Source of the DNA: Paragordius varius | Taxonomy: Eukaryota > Nematomorpha | Direction of reading: 5' to 3' | NCBI GenBank assembly: GCA_964247055.1 | Contig: OZ176055.1 | Coordinates: 5,084,001 to 5,148,000, forward strand | DNA length: 64,000 nucleotides | In this document: positions 47,001 to 56,775 of the stretch, in pieces | How the letters are laid out: the number at the start of each line of letters is the position of its first letter | Numbering within the stretch: position 1 is the stretch's first letter | Notes under the pieces: generated by a model | Seen by the model: only the letters and a program-made list of their open reading frames with translations | Told to the model about the DNA's origin: nothing | The model's database searches: none | Program-made: the position numbers and the translations under genes

Positions 47001-50000
47001 CTCCAACTCCTTAGGTTACAATGATATTCCAATAAAAATTCTTCACACAATCCCCCTCTATTTCTTAACTGATCTTTTACAAAAAGTGTTTCAAACCTGT
47101 ATTTGGCCGGATGATTGGACCAAATCTTTTCTCCTACCCTTTTTTAAAAAGGGAAATCCCCATCTTTGTCAGAACTATAGAATGATCGCTATCACTAATA
47201 AACTATCCAAACTTCTTCTCAAGATTATACTGAAAAGAATCTCATCCTCGTTGGACTATGAAATATCCGAGGTGCAGGCTGGCTTTAGAGCAAAGAGAAA
47301 CACTACCAATCATATAGTTAATCTTAATACAATAATTCGAAGATACAATGAATTTGGGAAAAGTCTATATTGCTGCTTTTTAGACTTCAGTATGGCATTT
47401 GATACAGTCAACCACGACTGCCTATGGAGAATATTACGATCCTCAGGAGTGTCCTCGCACATAATACTCCTACTTCAATCGCTGTATTCAGGACAAACAG
47501 CTGCCATTAAAACTCAATTCGGTCCCACCGACTGGTTTCCTATTCTCAGAGGTGTGAGACAAGGATGTGTCCTTTCTCCCCTCTTATTTAACTTATACAC
47601 AGAAACATTAATACGCAATTGTAACTTTCCACAACATATTGGGGCACGGATCGGTGGTCTTACTATTTGCAATCTCCGGTACGCCGATGACACCATTCTC
47701 TTGTCAGAATCCCACACGGACATGACCTATCTTTTAAATAATCTTACCATTGAAGCTAGTTTGATGGGTCTTAAGCTGAACCCAGCTAAATCTAAAATTA
47801 TGATCCTAAACGCACCAAAACTACCATTTACAATCAACAACTCCCCCATCGAACTAACCGATCACTGTAAATACCTAGGCTCCATAATTGCATCCGACGG
47901 TAGCTCGGACCCCGACATACGAGCACGACTAGCATTGGGACGTGCTACTATGGGTAAACTGTCCAAAGTTTGGAACTCATCGGTCATAAGTCTCCCAACT
48001 AAACTTGCCATCCTGAAGGCGATGATATACCCCGTGGCAATCTATGGGTCCGAATCATGGATATGCAATTCCATTGACAAAGCCCGCATAAACTCTTTTC
48101 AAATGTGGTGCTTTCGAAAAATATTGAGAATCTCCTGGAAAGCCCACATCTCCAATTCTTACATACTCAAATTCATTAAACCCGAATTTTTACTTTACGA
48201 TTTAATAACCTTTAAAATATCTGGGTCACATCCTGCGATCCGACTCGCTAGAAAAAATCATACTCTTTGGGTTGGTAGATGGCACCCGCAGAAGGGGCCG
48301 ACCCAAAAAGCGGTGGATCGATGTGCTCAAATCAATAACAAATCTAACCTTTCATCAACTGTTGAGAGTAACACAGGATCGCCTAAAATGGAGAACACTA
48401 ATCTATGAGAAAGCCAGAGTCAGTATATGACTAGCTTATAACAACAACAACATAATATTAAAAAATTGCCAAAAAAATACTTGAAGCATCTGTAAATCTT
48501 TGCTATAAAAATTGTTGGGTAAAAGTTGATTATATCTCACGATTAAGAGTAAAATAAGATTTTCAATATTAGATGTGATTTCGGGAAATAAAAATTTTTG
48601 ATATTGGGGTAGACTGTAAATAGTGTCATCAATAAGTGCAACATCCTAACATTATAATAAATTTACTGTTAACGTTTGAGAATATTTTCTTTTATCTAGA
48701 TTTTCTAATGAATACGGTTCTGGATTCGATCTAATAAACTGAACGATTGTTTGAGGCAAATAAAAATTTTGATGCTTTGTCCCTACACCAACAGCCCCTA
48801 AAAATCAGGTGCCATCTTTACCAGAAATTTTAGGATAAAAAAATGGTTGTGCGAGAAGCATAATCTCTTTGAACAAAATAGACGCAGTATCTAAATCCTT
48901 TTTCAAAAGAATAAAATTGAAAATCTTTATAATACGACATATATCACGTGAAAAATTTTCTTGATTAAAATTAAGAGATCTTTTTTCAAATAGAAAAAAT
49001 AATATATCTTGAGTTTCAGGATCCTAAATAAACAAAATAGGTACTTTAACCAATTGTGGAAACGTGTTTAATAATAATACATAATTTTTCCATATTTGAT
49101 TGATATTATAATCGGGATTTTTGAGATTAAACTCTTTTGGAACGGTGTTAAAAAAGACATGACTAGATATAATAATAGCCAAGTTTTCTTTTAATATATT
49201 TGCCTCTTCTAAAGTAATAGAGTCAGATCGCAAAAAATATTTATCATAGAGCGTTTTACACATGTGAAAGGATGTCATTACACTTATCATATGGGTCAAG
49301 TTAAAAAGGTGAATGGTACAATTAAATATTTACTAAAAACTTCAAAATTGCCGTATATTAACATTTGGATACAACACACTCATTTTAGTCCTTCAATTTA
49401 AATTGGGGTAGTTGGATACCCCAGGCCTGTTTAAAATTAAATTCTTTAAAAAATATATAAGGAATCAAAACCATGGCAAAATATTGTACTTATCTAACAT
49501 TAATAAACCGAAATATATAAAAAAATTTATAAAATACTTGATATTACTTATTTTAAGCTAAAACCGAAAGGTAAAAATTTCGTCAACGTGACATGAGTCA
49601 AATTAAAAGATTAACAAACTAAACCGCTTTTTCTATTTCTATCAATGTTAGATGCAGTTTATATAAGAAATTAGCTTTAGTTTTACTATTAAAATTAAAT
49701 AAAGACGATATTTTGCAAAAATTTTGTAAAATAAAAATGGCGTCGAAGTAGTTTGGGTTGAGCTTTTTTTTCAAAACAAAATTTTATCAAGATTTTTTGG
49801 CATATTTATATAATATTTATCAGGATAGAAGCATAAATTTAAATTGGGACCGTTTCCTTCAGTAGTTTTTTAAAAATATTAAATTAAATTTAGTCTGGGG
49901 TATTTAGATACCCCAATTTGAATCGAAGTGTTAATTCACTATCTTTAACATTGTTGGAATGAGACATGAGTCGTTTAGTCATATAGTTATTTAAATGATG

Positions 50001-50018
50001 TCGCAAACCATAGATATA
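35033..50018 (-). CDS. TTC27: TTC27 family TPR protein (Emw1 orthologue)
   Basis: Tetratricopeptide-repeat protein. The yeast relative Emw1 is essential. Exons, high to low: 49045 to about 49300, 48822-49023, 48667-48797, 48481-48645, 44465-44683, 43663-43785, 41732-41914, 40782-40896, 40622-40758, 40465-40600, 35352-35473, 35260-35328, 35033-35233 (stop 35033-35035). From 49023 downward the phases agree, giving 600 residues with no stop. Matches to vertebrate TTC27: GTKHQNFYLPQTIV (GKRTRFQENYVAQLIL), NTCWSIKLAALQLR (KFWAIQTSALILR), ANIYEHLELWE (LQIFEKLEMWE), KYLGDIDVDSISYNKSWLLS (LLGDVL..CYDKAWELS), EPDNYQAWNNIAI (EPDNAEAWNNLST), YNYESWQAWENY (CNYEHWQIWENY). Seven introns are 21-26 nt and five are 0.7-5.0 kb. 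An N-terminal piece (50018-49935 and 49357 to about 49308; SELIYGNFEVFSKYLIV) is split by a MITE and lies in another frame than the next exon. About 100 residues at the N terminus are not found. Confidence 0.9.
35850..37409. mobile_element. Non-autonomous hAT element, copy B
   Basis: Ends aggggcgttcaaca and tgttggacacccatg are close to the ends of the hAT at 29741-32370. The flanks gtttttat and gtctatat agree at six of eight bases, a decayed 8-bp duplication. It shares most of its length with copy A at 17.75-18.99 kb. It lies in the 4,991-nt TTC27 intron. Confidence 0.75.
37427..37586. mobile_element. Small MITE, tttttcagtcaaaagc ends, copy 1
   Basis: About 160 bp bounded by atttttcagtcaaaagccac and gttgcttttgactgaaaaat. 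The interior carries gcttggaaaaatgttgcgtt-like units. A related copy is at 56.78-56.97 kb. It lies in a TTC27 intron. Confidence 0.7.
38530..39190 (+). pseudogene. RTE-like LINE endonuclease remnant, sister copy
   Basis: Nucleotide blocks match 1.45-2.2 kb in order: aaaggtccctattctt, caacaattcctctataaatg, tttggaaatatccacgatgt, gtaaaattctggataaaaac, tttacacccctcaacaaagc, ctgattcgcaatactctgt. It is shorter and more decayed, and antisense to TTC27 within its 4,991-nt intron. The 93-codon minus frame here is a shadow. Confidence 0.65.
39200..40464. other. TTC27 intron segment, uncertain transposon debris
   Basis: No supported gene. Plus-strand text near 39.75 and 40.15-40.2 kb faintly resembles a DDE transposase but is too broken to assign. 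Confidence 0.3.
41982..42625. mobile_element. hAT MITE, second family copy
   Basis: Ends tagggttgtg / cacaaccctaa match the MITE at 27729-28536. Flanks ATCTTGAC (41974-41981) and ATCTTGTC (42626-42633) form an 8-bp duplication with one difference. It carries gaccatggtcatgacc and catgacttggtca boxes near the ends. It lies in the TTC27 intron 41915-43662. Confidence 0.85.
42707..42880. mobile_element. Short hAT MITE with cagtggtactca ends
   Basis: 174 bp with terminal repeats cagtggtactca / tgagtaccactg. Flanks ATCTAAAC and ATCTATAT agree at six of eight bases. It lies in the same TTC27 intron, about 80 bp from the preceding MITE. Confidence 0.8.
45355..48452 (+). mobile_element. APE-type LINE, almost intact, inside TTC27 intron
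   Basis: One long coding frame follows a ~250-bp leader and is followed by a short (aac)n tail near 48.44-48.45 kb. It fills most of the 3,797-nt intron 44684-48480 and is antisense to TTC27. The left edge is an estimate. taatttaatg before it and ataatattaa after it could be a decayed target duplication. Confidence 0.8.
45610..48430 (+). CDS. LINE endonuclease/reverse transcriptase ORF
   Basis: From the ATG at 45610 the frame stays open for 932 codons to 48408. APE endonuclease: KIGNLNLQGY, LSETH, QAYAPTS, SGDLNATLG, RSQIDFILI, IGSDHQLL. Reverse transcriptase: FFKKGNPHLCQNYRMIAITN, QAGFRAKRNTTNHI, CFLDFSMAFDTVNHD (first Asp), VRQGCVLSPLLFNLY, LRYADDTILLS (YADD), GLKLNPAKSK. The C-terminal domain begins YGSESWICN ... 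MWCFRKILRISW. At the A run 48214-48217 one extra base appears to shift the frame. The +1 frame continues with the family's YLGHILRSD and GTRRRGRPKKRWIDVL and stops at 48428-48430. It therefore looks recently active and only just inactivated, or the shift is a sequencing error. The clade is RTE-like by its C-terminal tail, but I am not certain. Confidence 0.9.
49362..49930 (+). mobile_element. TTAA-type MITE, copy 2, within TTC27 coding sequence
   Basis: 569 bp between TTAA (49358-49361) and TTAA (49931-49934). It starts catttggatacaacacac and ends accccaatttgaatcgaagtg. It agrees with 24331-24913 along its full length. Removing it and one TTAA joins two parts of a single open frame that matches TTC27, so it inserted into an exon. 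Confidence 0.85.
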
Positions 50019-50179
50019 CTAAATTTTGTCAAAATCACTATAATATTTAATTAATTATTTGCGTATTCTAATTTTATTTATAGAATTTTGTGTTTAAAGG
50101 CAAAAAATATAAACATAACACCTTTTGGAATATCCGCTATACAGTCATTTCAATGTAATTATCTTTACATTTGATTATT

Positions 50180-51130
50180 TATTCATTTTTTAGACCAAAT
50201 TTTGTGTAGTTTTTTATTTGAGATGTCTGTAATAAAATTTTTGAGGTTTTAAATTTTATCAAACATTGTTTTCCTGTTTTAAAGCTTTAACAGTTGTCAG
50301 ACTTCTAGAGTCCTATATTAATGCGTCCCACAGGATCATCATGGTGCTTTTATTTGTGGCCCTTAAGTGTGTTATCATTCAGGAAAATTCCGCACATTTT
50401 TTGGTGATGCCTAGAGTCTTCATTCTAAAAAATATTACTAAAATATATCGTAAAGTTTATATAAAAAGCATATGAATGTTTTCAAATTAATTTATTTGAA
50501 TGTATGTCAAAATCTCATTAAAATAAACGAAAACATACTAGGTTCGTTATATGCTAATTATTCAACCAAAAATATTTTTAAAAAATGCATATTTTATTAA
50601 AAATTTAAATTTTAGCATAATTTTATTGAAGTGTGCTTTTTACTAGTTTCAGGCATGATGGAAACGGTATAAAAACGCTTTAAGAATTATAATAACACTT
50701 TTTCTACATAGTAATGTCAAATCACCTCATAATTTTAATTAAAATATATGTTCGTCGGTAAATTGCTAAATATAAATTGATTCTTTACGAAAATTCGCAA
50801 AATTTTAAATTAAACGAACCTAGCGATAGACATGTTCATTAAAATACATAGAAAAGGTGTTTTAATTATATTTAATTTTAAACCCCTTTTTATCAAGTCT
50901 CAAAATAGTATGAAATACGCTTTGAAATTTTGCAAATTAGATTTTTGTAACAATTTTTAAAAATATTTTTTTAATGTCAAAGTTTATATTATTTATGATT
51001 TTTATCGCACTATCCCGGCATTTGACATTTTGTGATATGGAGCACTTACCATTTATATCACCCGTAACAAAACCAAAACACCTAATCCTGATACAATTTC
51101 CTATCATAATTCATTAGGTATTTACCAGTG
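50180..51130. repeat. Foldback repeat family, complete two-armed copy
   Basis: The left arm (ggtgcttttatttgtggccc, gttatcattcag, gtgatgcctagagtcttcatt, gttgaagtgtgctt, ggaaacggtataaaaacgct) runs to about 50.87 kb. From there the right arm runs in reverse (ctatcccggcatt, gatatggagcacttacc, caaaaccaaaacac, taatcctgatac). The 69-codon plus frame inside is not a gene. Confidence 0.7.
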
Positions 51131-52080
51131 TTTTTTGACCCAGAGTTAAAACACTTTATTACTTTTCACTTTTCATCCTAGTTTACATATTGTGGTAGTT
51201 TTATATCTTAAGGCTCAATTTTGTAAATAAACAAAGGTTAATTATCAAACAATGCTCTTATGTATTAAATAAAAAAGCTTTTATTTTGACTACTAGAATC
51301 TAAAATGGCTCGAAAAATGATTGAAACGAACAGCTGATGAAATCAAAATAAGTTTTTGCTGGAAAAATGTAGCTTAAAGCTTTTTGAAGTTAATTATTTA
51401 TATTTTCTTACCATAATAAACATTTAGTTGCAATAACGATTTAAAAATTATGGTAAAAATATGGCTGCAAAAGAGTTTGAGGTGGATTTTTTTCTTCTTA
51501 CATTATTACAATTTTAAAATATTTTTTTGTATAATGCGCCTAAAAGGCTTTAGAAAGCATATTTTTAAATTCAAATTAATACCTTAAATTTAAGAGATTC
51601 AAATTTTAAATCGCTCGGGGATATAAAACAACCACAAAAGGTATTGGAGTGCTAAACGCAAAATATTATCGATAAAGATTATATACTATTCAGAAACTCT
51701 TCAAAAGAATTAGAAGAATCAAAACTATCGCACTTTGGCATCAAATTATCATATAAACTTATTATGCGGTTATTGCTTAAATCTTTAATTTAGCTAAATA
51801 TTTATATGGTAAATGCTAGGCCCAGTAGAAGGGGCTAGAAAACGTGAAAGGCCTAAATTCACTATTTAGATCAGAGTTATAAAATTACAGCACATTCGAT
51901 CCATAAACTAGGACAATCCAAACGCTATGGTACAAGCTGTCTCTGCCCCAGAAGTTGTATTTAAACTGAGAGCTATCCATCATCATATCAAATATATAAA
52001 GTTCCAAATTCGCGTTTAAATAATGATATAAACCTTATAAAAGAAATTTTTCAATAATTTACTCCGTAAAGGAAGTAGTT
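51131..52080. other. AT-rich stretch, no gene seen
   Basis: No domain recognised. The part at 51.81-51.87 kb (ggccc..gaaggggctagaaaa, aaaggcctaaatt) faintly echoes the 22-kb tandem unit. Confidence 0.35.
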
Positions 52081-52110
52081 ATGATTTTTACAAAACAACC
52101 ATTATACACA

Positions 52111-52292
52111 TGTTTTTTCTATACAATTCGATGCAGAAAACAAGATCTATCGACTCATTTCAGAGATTTTTTATGCAAGCCGGGATCAATAGCCAAAATG
52201 GCATTGAAATATTCCTTCACAACGGATTTAGAAATACCAAAATCGAATGATGGTAGTTGTTTTTTCTGCATCGAATTGCATACAAAAAGTAT
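52111..52292. repeat. Inverted repeat with ~110-bp loop
   Basis: tacaattcgatgcagaaaac at about 52.12 kb recurs reversed as tttctgcatcgaattgcata at about 52.27 kb, with partial matching on both sides (arms ~30 bp). An open frame of 92 codons crosses it (52081-52359). I cannot support it as a gene. Confidence 0.5.
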
Positions 52293-52539
52293 CATGATAT
52301 ATTTTATTATTGGAGGTTTTATAAAAATTTTGAGCTACTTCCTCAAAAATATTTATTAAGACTGTCAATTTTAAAGAGGAGATATTGGGTAAACTTTATA
52401 AATTTAAAATATATGATTAATAAAATATAAACTAAAATCTTTTCTGCATATTAAGTTTCAATAATGTGTAATAAAAATATTGATCCAAAATCAAGGGTAA
52501 GATTTAAAGTTTTTTACAGCCAACAATTACGTACAACTC

Positions 52540-52875
52540 ACAGACATGGGCACTAAAGATATCTGAAGAAAGGCATTTTGAAGTTACCGAAATGAGAATC
52601 AAAGTGAGGAATTTACACATTAAAGGAAGTAGAGAAATCAAACCGATAGAGCAAAAATGATGTTAAATCGTCTAAGGTGGTTAAACATGCAGAAAGAAGG
52701 TAATTAAACTGGTAAAAATATCGAGGAATATATTGTGGAAAGGTAAGAGGGGAATAGGGCGCTTACCTAAAACGCGAGGACGTCATAGCAGGATTCTTGG
52801 CGAAATGTTTTTACCGAATATGACCGCTCGAAAGAGTCATATTATATAATCTAATTATTATTATTATAATTCATT
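52540..52875 (+). pseudogene. LINE C-terminal remnant with (att)n tail
   Basis: Reads RGIGRLPKTRGRHSRILGEM and LPNMTARKSHI after an upstream block with LRWLNMQKEG. It parallels the LRWLGHVxRM ... GRPxTRxxD tail of RTE-like LINEs. It ends in a short att-rich microsatellite (about 52.85-52.87 kb), as RTE elements often do. Frame changes are present. Confidence 0.5.
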
Positions 52876-52879
52876 CACC

Positions 52880-53930
52880 AGCGATTTTATAGCTTTAATT
52901 CCTGTAGTCTTTTCAATACTTTCGCAAAACTGTATATTTATCGATAATATTTTGTGTTTAATATCTTTGACATAAAAAAACTGAGGCGTTTTTCTCTGTT
53001 GTAATCAATTTTACCTAATCTCCGATACGATTTAATTTTTGCTAACAGCAGAATAATATATTTTTAGTATAACCGCTTTTATTTCGATATTCGTATTTCC
53101 AATCTTAGCTATCGAATAATATGATTATAAACATTTATTTTACCCCTATTTTTGCCGCGCGCACAGTTTAATACCTACACTGTGGTATTTTGCATATTTA
53201 TTAATTGAATGGATATCCATTATCCTACCATTATTTTTACGAATATTATCAATATAACAACTTCCTAACAATATTGATTGTTAGGATGTGTTTTACCGAT
53301 GAAAAAATAACCGACCTGACTGGTTATGAAAGCAGTCATTTATCATAAATAGTCAATGAATGGATGCAACACACACATTTCACATGTTTAACACATGAAA
53401 AGGAGGAAAAAAGTAACCGTATTTTTAAAATATTTACTAATAGATTTTATGATTATATAGATTTAAAGTAAGTATTTTGTGTGCCAAATATAGGGTCCAA
53501 AAATTAGATGGAGAAACCCACCAGCTTTCAGCGAAAAATAATTTGGAGGACAAGTAGCATAATAAAAAACCGAAAGAATTCAGATTTTTCATTAATTTTA
53601 TTTATGAATCAAAATATCTAAACTTTGCAGATCAATTTCAAAGGATGTCTTTTAATAAGTTATGACATCTATAAAATAAAGCGTCTAACTCTAAAAATAA
53701 AAACAGTGTTATATTTAAAGGTTTTCACAAAATTGAAAATTTTTATATGGACGATGGTAAAATGTGAAAAATTTATCAGCAGTTTTGTCGTAAAACGCTC
53801 AGTTTTTTCACAACTTCTTAACTTTTTGTATTAATACATGGGCTCGCTCGGTATTAAGATGGGAAAACACAAAATATTTTAATAGAATACAAAACTTAGT
53901 TTATATATATATATATATATATTTCATAAT
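52880..53930. other. AT-rich stretch with (TA)n, no gene seen
   Basis: Includes a (TA)n run at about 53901-53922. The 69-codon plus frame at 53625-53834 has no recognisable content. Confidence 0.4.
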
Positions 53931-53932
53931 AT

Positions 53933-54127
53933 TTAATTAATTCGTTTATATTTTAGATCTCCATAAGGAACGGGTTTATTACATGTTAGTGCAAAAAACT
54001 TAAGAGGCGCAACAACTAAGCCTTTCAGACAAACCTGTTGATCAAGATCAGGGGTGATCCGAACACGCCCTACAGGAATTACGTGCCGCCTGCAACATTT
54101 TTTATAAAATTGATACTTTTTAAGCAA
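53933..54127 (-). other. Possible exon, unidentified
   Basis: The minus-strand frame RRHVIPVGRVRITPDLDQQ followed by CLKGLVVAPLKFFAL stands out because its base composition is clearly less AT-rich than its surroundings and its residue mix is protein-like. No family was recognised. It adjoins a decayed hAT end at 54.16-54.30 kb and so may be transposon-derived. No splice partner was identified. Confidence 0.25.
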
Positions 54128-54159
54128 ATTTTTTTTAATAACAAAAAACTAAAAATTAT

Positions 54160-54300
54160 ATTGTGTGTGCATTTTACAGTCTTATGTTTGAAATCTATTT
54201 AAATATTCATAAATGCCCATATATATTTCAAATGCGGCCCGCTGGGTTTTTTGAGTCCAAACTGCGGCATAAGCCATTTGTTTTGGACCTTTCTATAGAA
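54160..54300. mobile_element. Decayed hAT terminus
   Basis: gcggcccgctgggttttttg and cggcataagccatttgtttt + ggac resemble the reverse complement of the hAT end at 29741 (gtccaacacaaatggctt). The outermost bases have drifted. No partner end was found. Confidence 0.4.
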
Positions 54301-55570
54301 ACTTTCAGATTCGACCCCCTTATCTACACATTTTTACGAAATTTTATGAATTTGATTTTAGTACAAAAATCTGATTTTTGCCTAAACGCTTCATACAAGT
54401 TATAGTATATATATATATTGAAGTTTTAGATAATTTCAAAGTATTTTTCAGCTTAACTCATATATTATTTTGGCTAAAAGCTGATGAGTTTCTTTATCCA
54501 AAAATACTACAATTCGAAGAACCACACTCTTACCCTTAAATTTGGCACGTTACGTTTTATAATGGATTATAAAAAATTGCACTTTTTTAATGATATAATT
54601 TAAATTTGTAATATCTTTTTCCTTTTTTTTATTTTATATTCATTTTCCAATTTTTACTTTTATTATAAGCTATATAATTTTGTCTATGGATTTAAACCAA
54701 GTGGTAAAGTGAGCGTTATTGATTACATGGCCTTTCCTTAAATTATGATGGTACTTTAACATTTAATACAAAATAAAATATGTATTTTCTTATTTTATAG
54801 GAATATATATATAGTTTAACCTAAATCAAAGTATCAACCAAATTTCCAACCAATATTGATAAAAACGCTCCTAATAGATATTCTTTTCGTTTTTATATCT
54901 ATTAATTTAAATAAATTTAATTTATTATAAAAAAACCATTAGAAATTATTAACAATAATTTCTGAGGAAAGTTTTCGGATCCATTAGTTATATCAATATT
55001 TTAAAATTTTTGATAATATTTGCCTTAATGTTCAAGTTACTAAGTAGGTGAACAACTAAAATGATATTAATACAATTTTTTTCCAAATAATATATATGCG
55101 TCTTTTGACTTTAAACCACTAAACTCTATATCTGGACAAAAACTATTAGGAATTATTGATTAGGTCCAAATGAATAACCAGCTAATTCCATATAAATAAC
55201 ACGTTTCCACTTAACCTGCTTTTACTTTTGAAAAACATTTTAAATCATTCAAACATCTAGCTCTGAAGTTTAAAAAAGGATATGTTTGCAACATTTTTGT
55301 CAATTTAGAGAAGTTAACAGCCCACTGCCCATAAAAAAATAATTTTCAAGAGTATTATGAGTAATTTTTAAATTATGTACTAAAAACCTTTCCAAAATAA
55401 CTTTTTTAATATAAATAATTTGGCATTTTCACAGTGGATTCAATTACAACTGTCCCAATTAATATCAAATAAGGCATCGATTGGGAAATGATAACTATAA
55501 ATTTGTTAATAAGAGATTATATGTTTATTTATTGGCTTTTAGGATGAAATAATTAATAATGTTTTATTCA
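54301..55570. other. AT-rich stretch, no gene seen
   Basis: Nothing recognisable on either strand. Confidence 0.4.
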
Positions 55571-55860
55571 TTAAAATTTTTCGTAAAATAGTTTGATATA
55601 GTTTAATGATATTTGGTATGAATCATTTAGCCCTCACCAAAAAAATTATAATGTGCCCGTAAGACTTTTCGATTTGGAACATTACCAAAGTGGAATAACT
55701 TTCGAGAATCCCTCGTAAAGCCTAAAACCAAACAGGACCATATACATTTATTAAAAAATATATTCATAAGGATATATTTTTTGTGTGCACTTATGACATG
55801 AATCGCCATTGTTTATCGGCGTTTTTGCCAATAAAGTTAACACAAATATATAAACAAATC
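55571..55860 (-). repeat. Foldback repeat family, right-arm fragment
   Basis: catttagccctcaccaaaaaa, then ttataatgtgcccgtaag, matches the reversed arm block (agctctcaccaaaaaaatc) at 58.87 kb. The 60-codon minus frame inside is not a gene. Confidence 0.4.
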
Positions 55861-55861
55861 T

Positions 55862-56350
55862 ATATATTTATAAAAATGGAAAATGCTGGCTTTGTGATCT
55901 GGTACAGGAAAACCGGTAGACCCATTTAAATCCAAACTTAGAAAAAATATAATCATTAATGAATGCCCCGACAATAGCTTGGCCCTTTTTTGGAATTAGG
56001 TCCCCAGTTCGGGCCCACCCCGTGTAAAAAATGGGTTAAGTCAATTTTATGGAGAACGTGTTGGACCATTCAATTTCAAATATGATTTTTGTTTACTTAT
56101 TTTTGATCGCGTTGAACATAGTCTACTCACTTTTTTGATTTAGGCCCTCTTTTTACCCGCTACCCCCGTAAAATGCCATTTTTTTCAAAAAAAAACAAAG
56201 TCCACAAAAATAATTTTTGATTGTATTTTTTTGCCCAAGGTATGAGACTGAAGGTTTTTTTGTATTACCTGTTAAAAGGCAAAAATTTTAGTCAAGCGTT
56301 TCTTTGATGATTCCTGCTGAGTAAGGAGTTTCTATCATATGTATAAATAT
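55862..56350 (-). repeat. Inverted single copy of the 22-kb tandem unit
   Basis: Reverse complement of the unit at 22.0-23.2 kb: gaaaaccggtagacccattt, gccccgacaatagcttggcc, gttcgggcccaccccgtgta, ttgatttaggccctcttttt, gtaaaatgccattttttt. It is the only copy here. Confidence 0.85.
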
Positions 56351-56479
56351 TTTTTTAAATCTATTTTTCCCTCAAGTAAACAATCAATGTATGAATTCAC
56401 CGTTTTATAATTCCTATGAGATCATAGCTATTAAATAATTTTTCGAAATAATCCACAAATGTGGATGATTTTAGTGTCC

Positions 56480-56575
56480 CTTTTTTCAAATAAGCCTCCC
56501 ACCCCCTTCCCCTCCAGAAGTCCGAAGGACTTCCTCGGGCTGCGCAGCAGCACGAGATTTACGCTAGTAAGCAAT
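56480..56575. other. Short GC-rich, palindrome-containing island
   Basis: About 90 bp of markedly higher GC (cctcccacccccttcccctc, aagtccgaaggactt, gctgcgcagc) in very AT-rich DNA. The two inner palindromes could form small hairpins. No coding or RNA-gene assignment. Confidence 0.4.
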
Positions 56576-56659
56576 AAATTTATTATCATCCAACAGATTA
56601 TTTAACGTATTATATAAATGTAACAATATTCAAACAAGAATCGTAAAACAATAAAACAG

Positions 56660-56738
56660 TGGACCCTCTCCTCTTCCTTAATGACCGCGATTGTGGATAA
56701 TAACAGAAGGGTCCATTATAGGCATTCAAATATAAAAA
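56660..56738. mobile_element. Tiny inverted-repeat element (gtggaccct ends)
   Basis: acagtggaccctctcc and gaagggtccattata form short inverted ends about 75 bp apart. It resembles a cut-down pogo/Tigger-type MITE. Confidence 0.35.
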
Positions 56739-56775
56739 TTAATAATTTTAAGCAAAATATAACTAATATTTTATT

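Noticed and set aside
46002-47723. Minus-strand frames of 95 and 69 codons inside the LINE
   Set aside because: They are shadows of the plus-strand endonuclease/RT frame, whose motifs are unambiguous.
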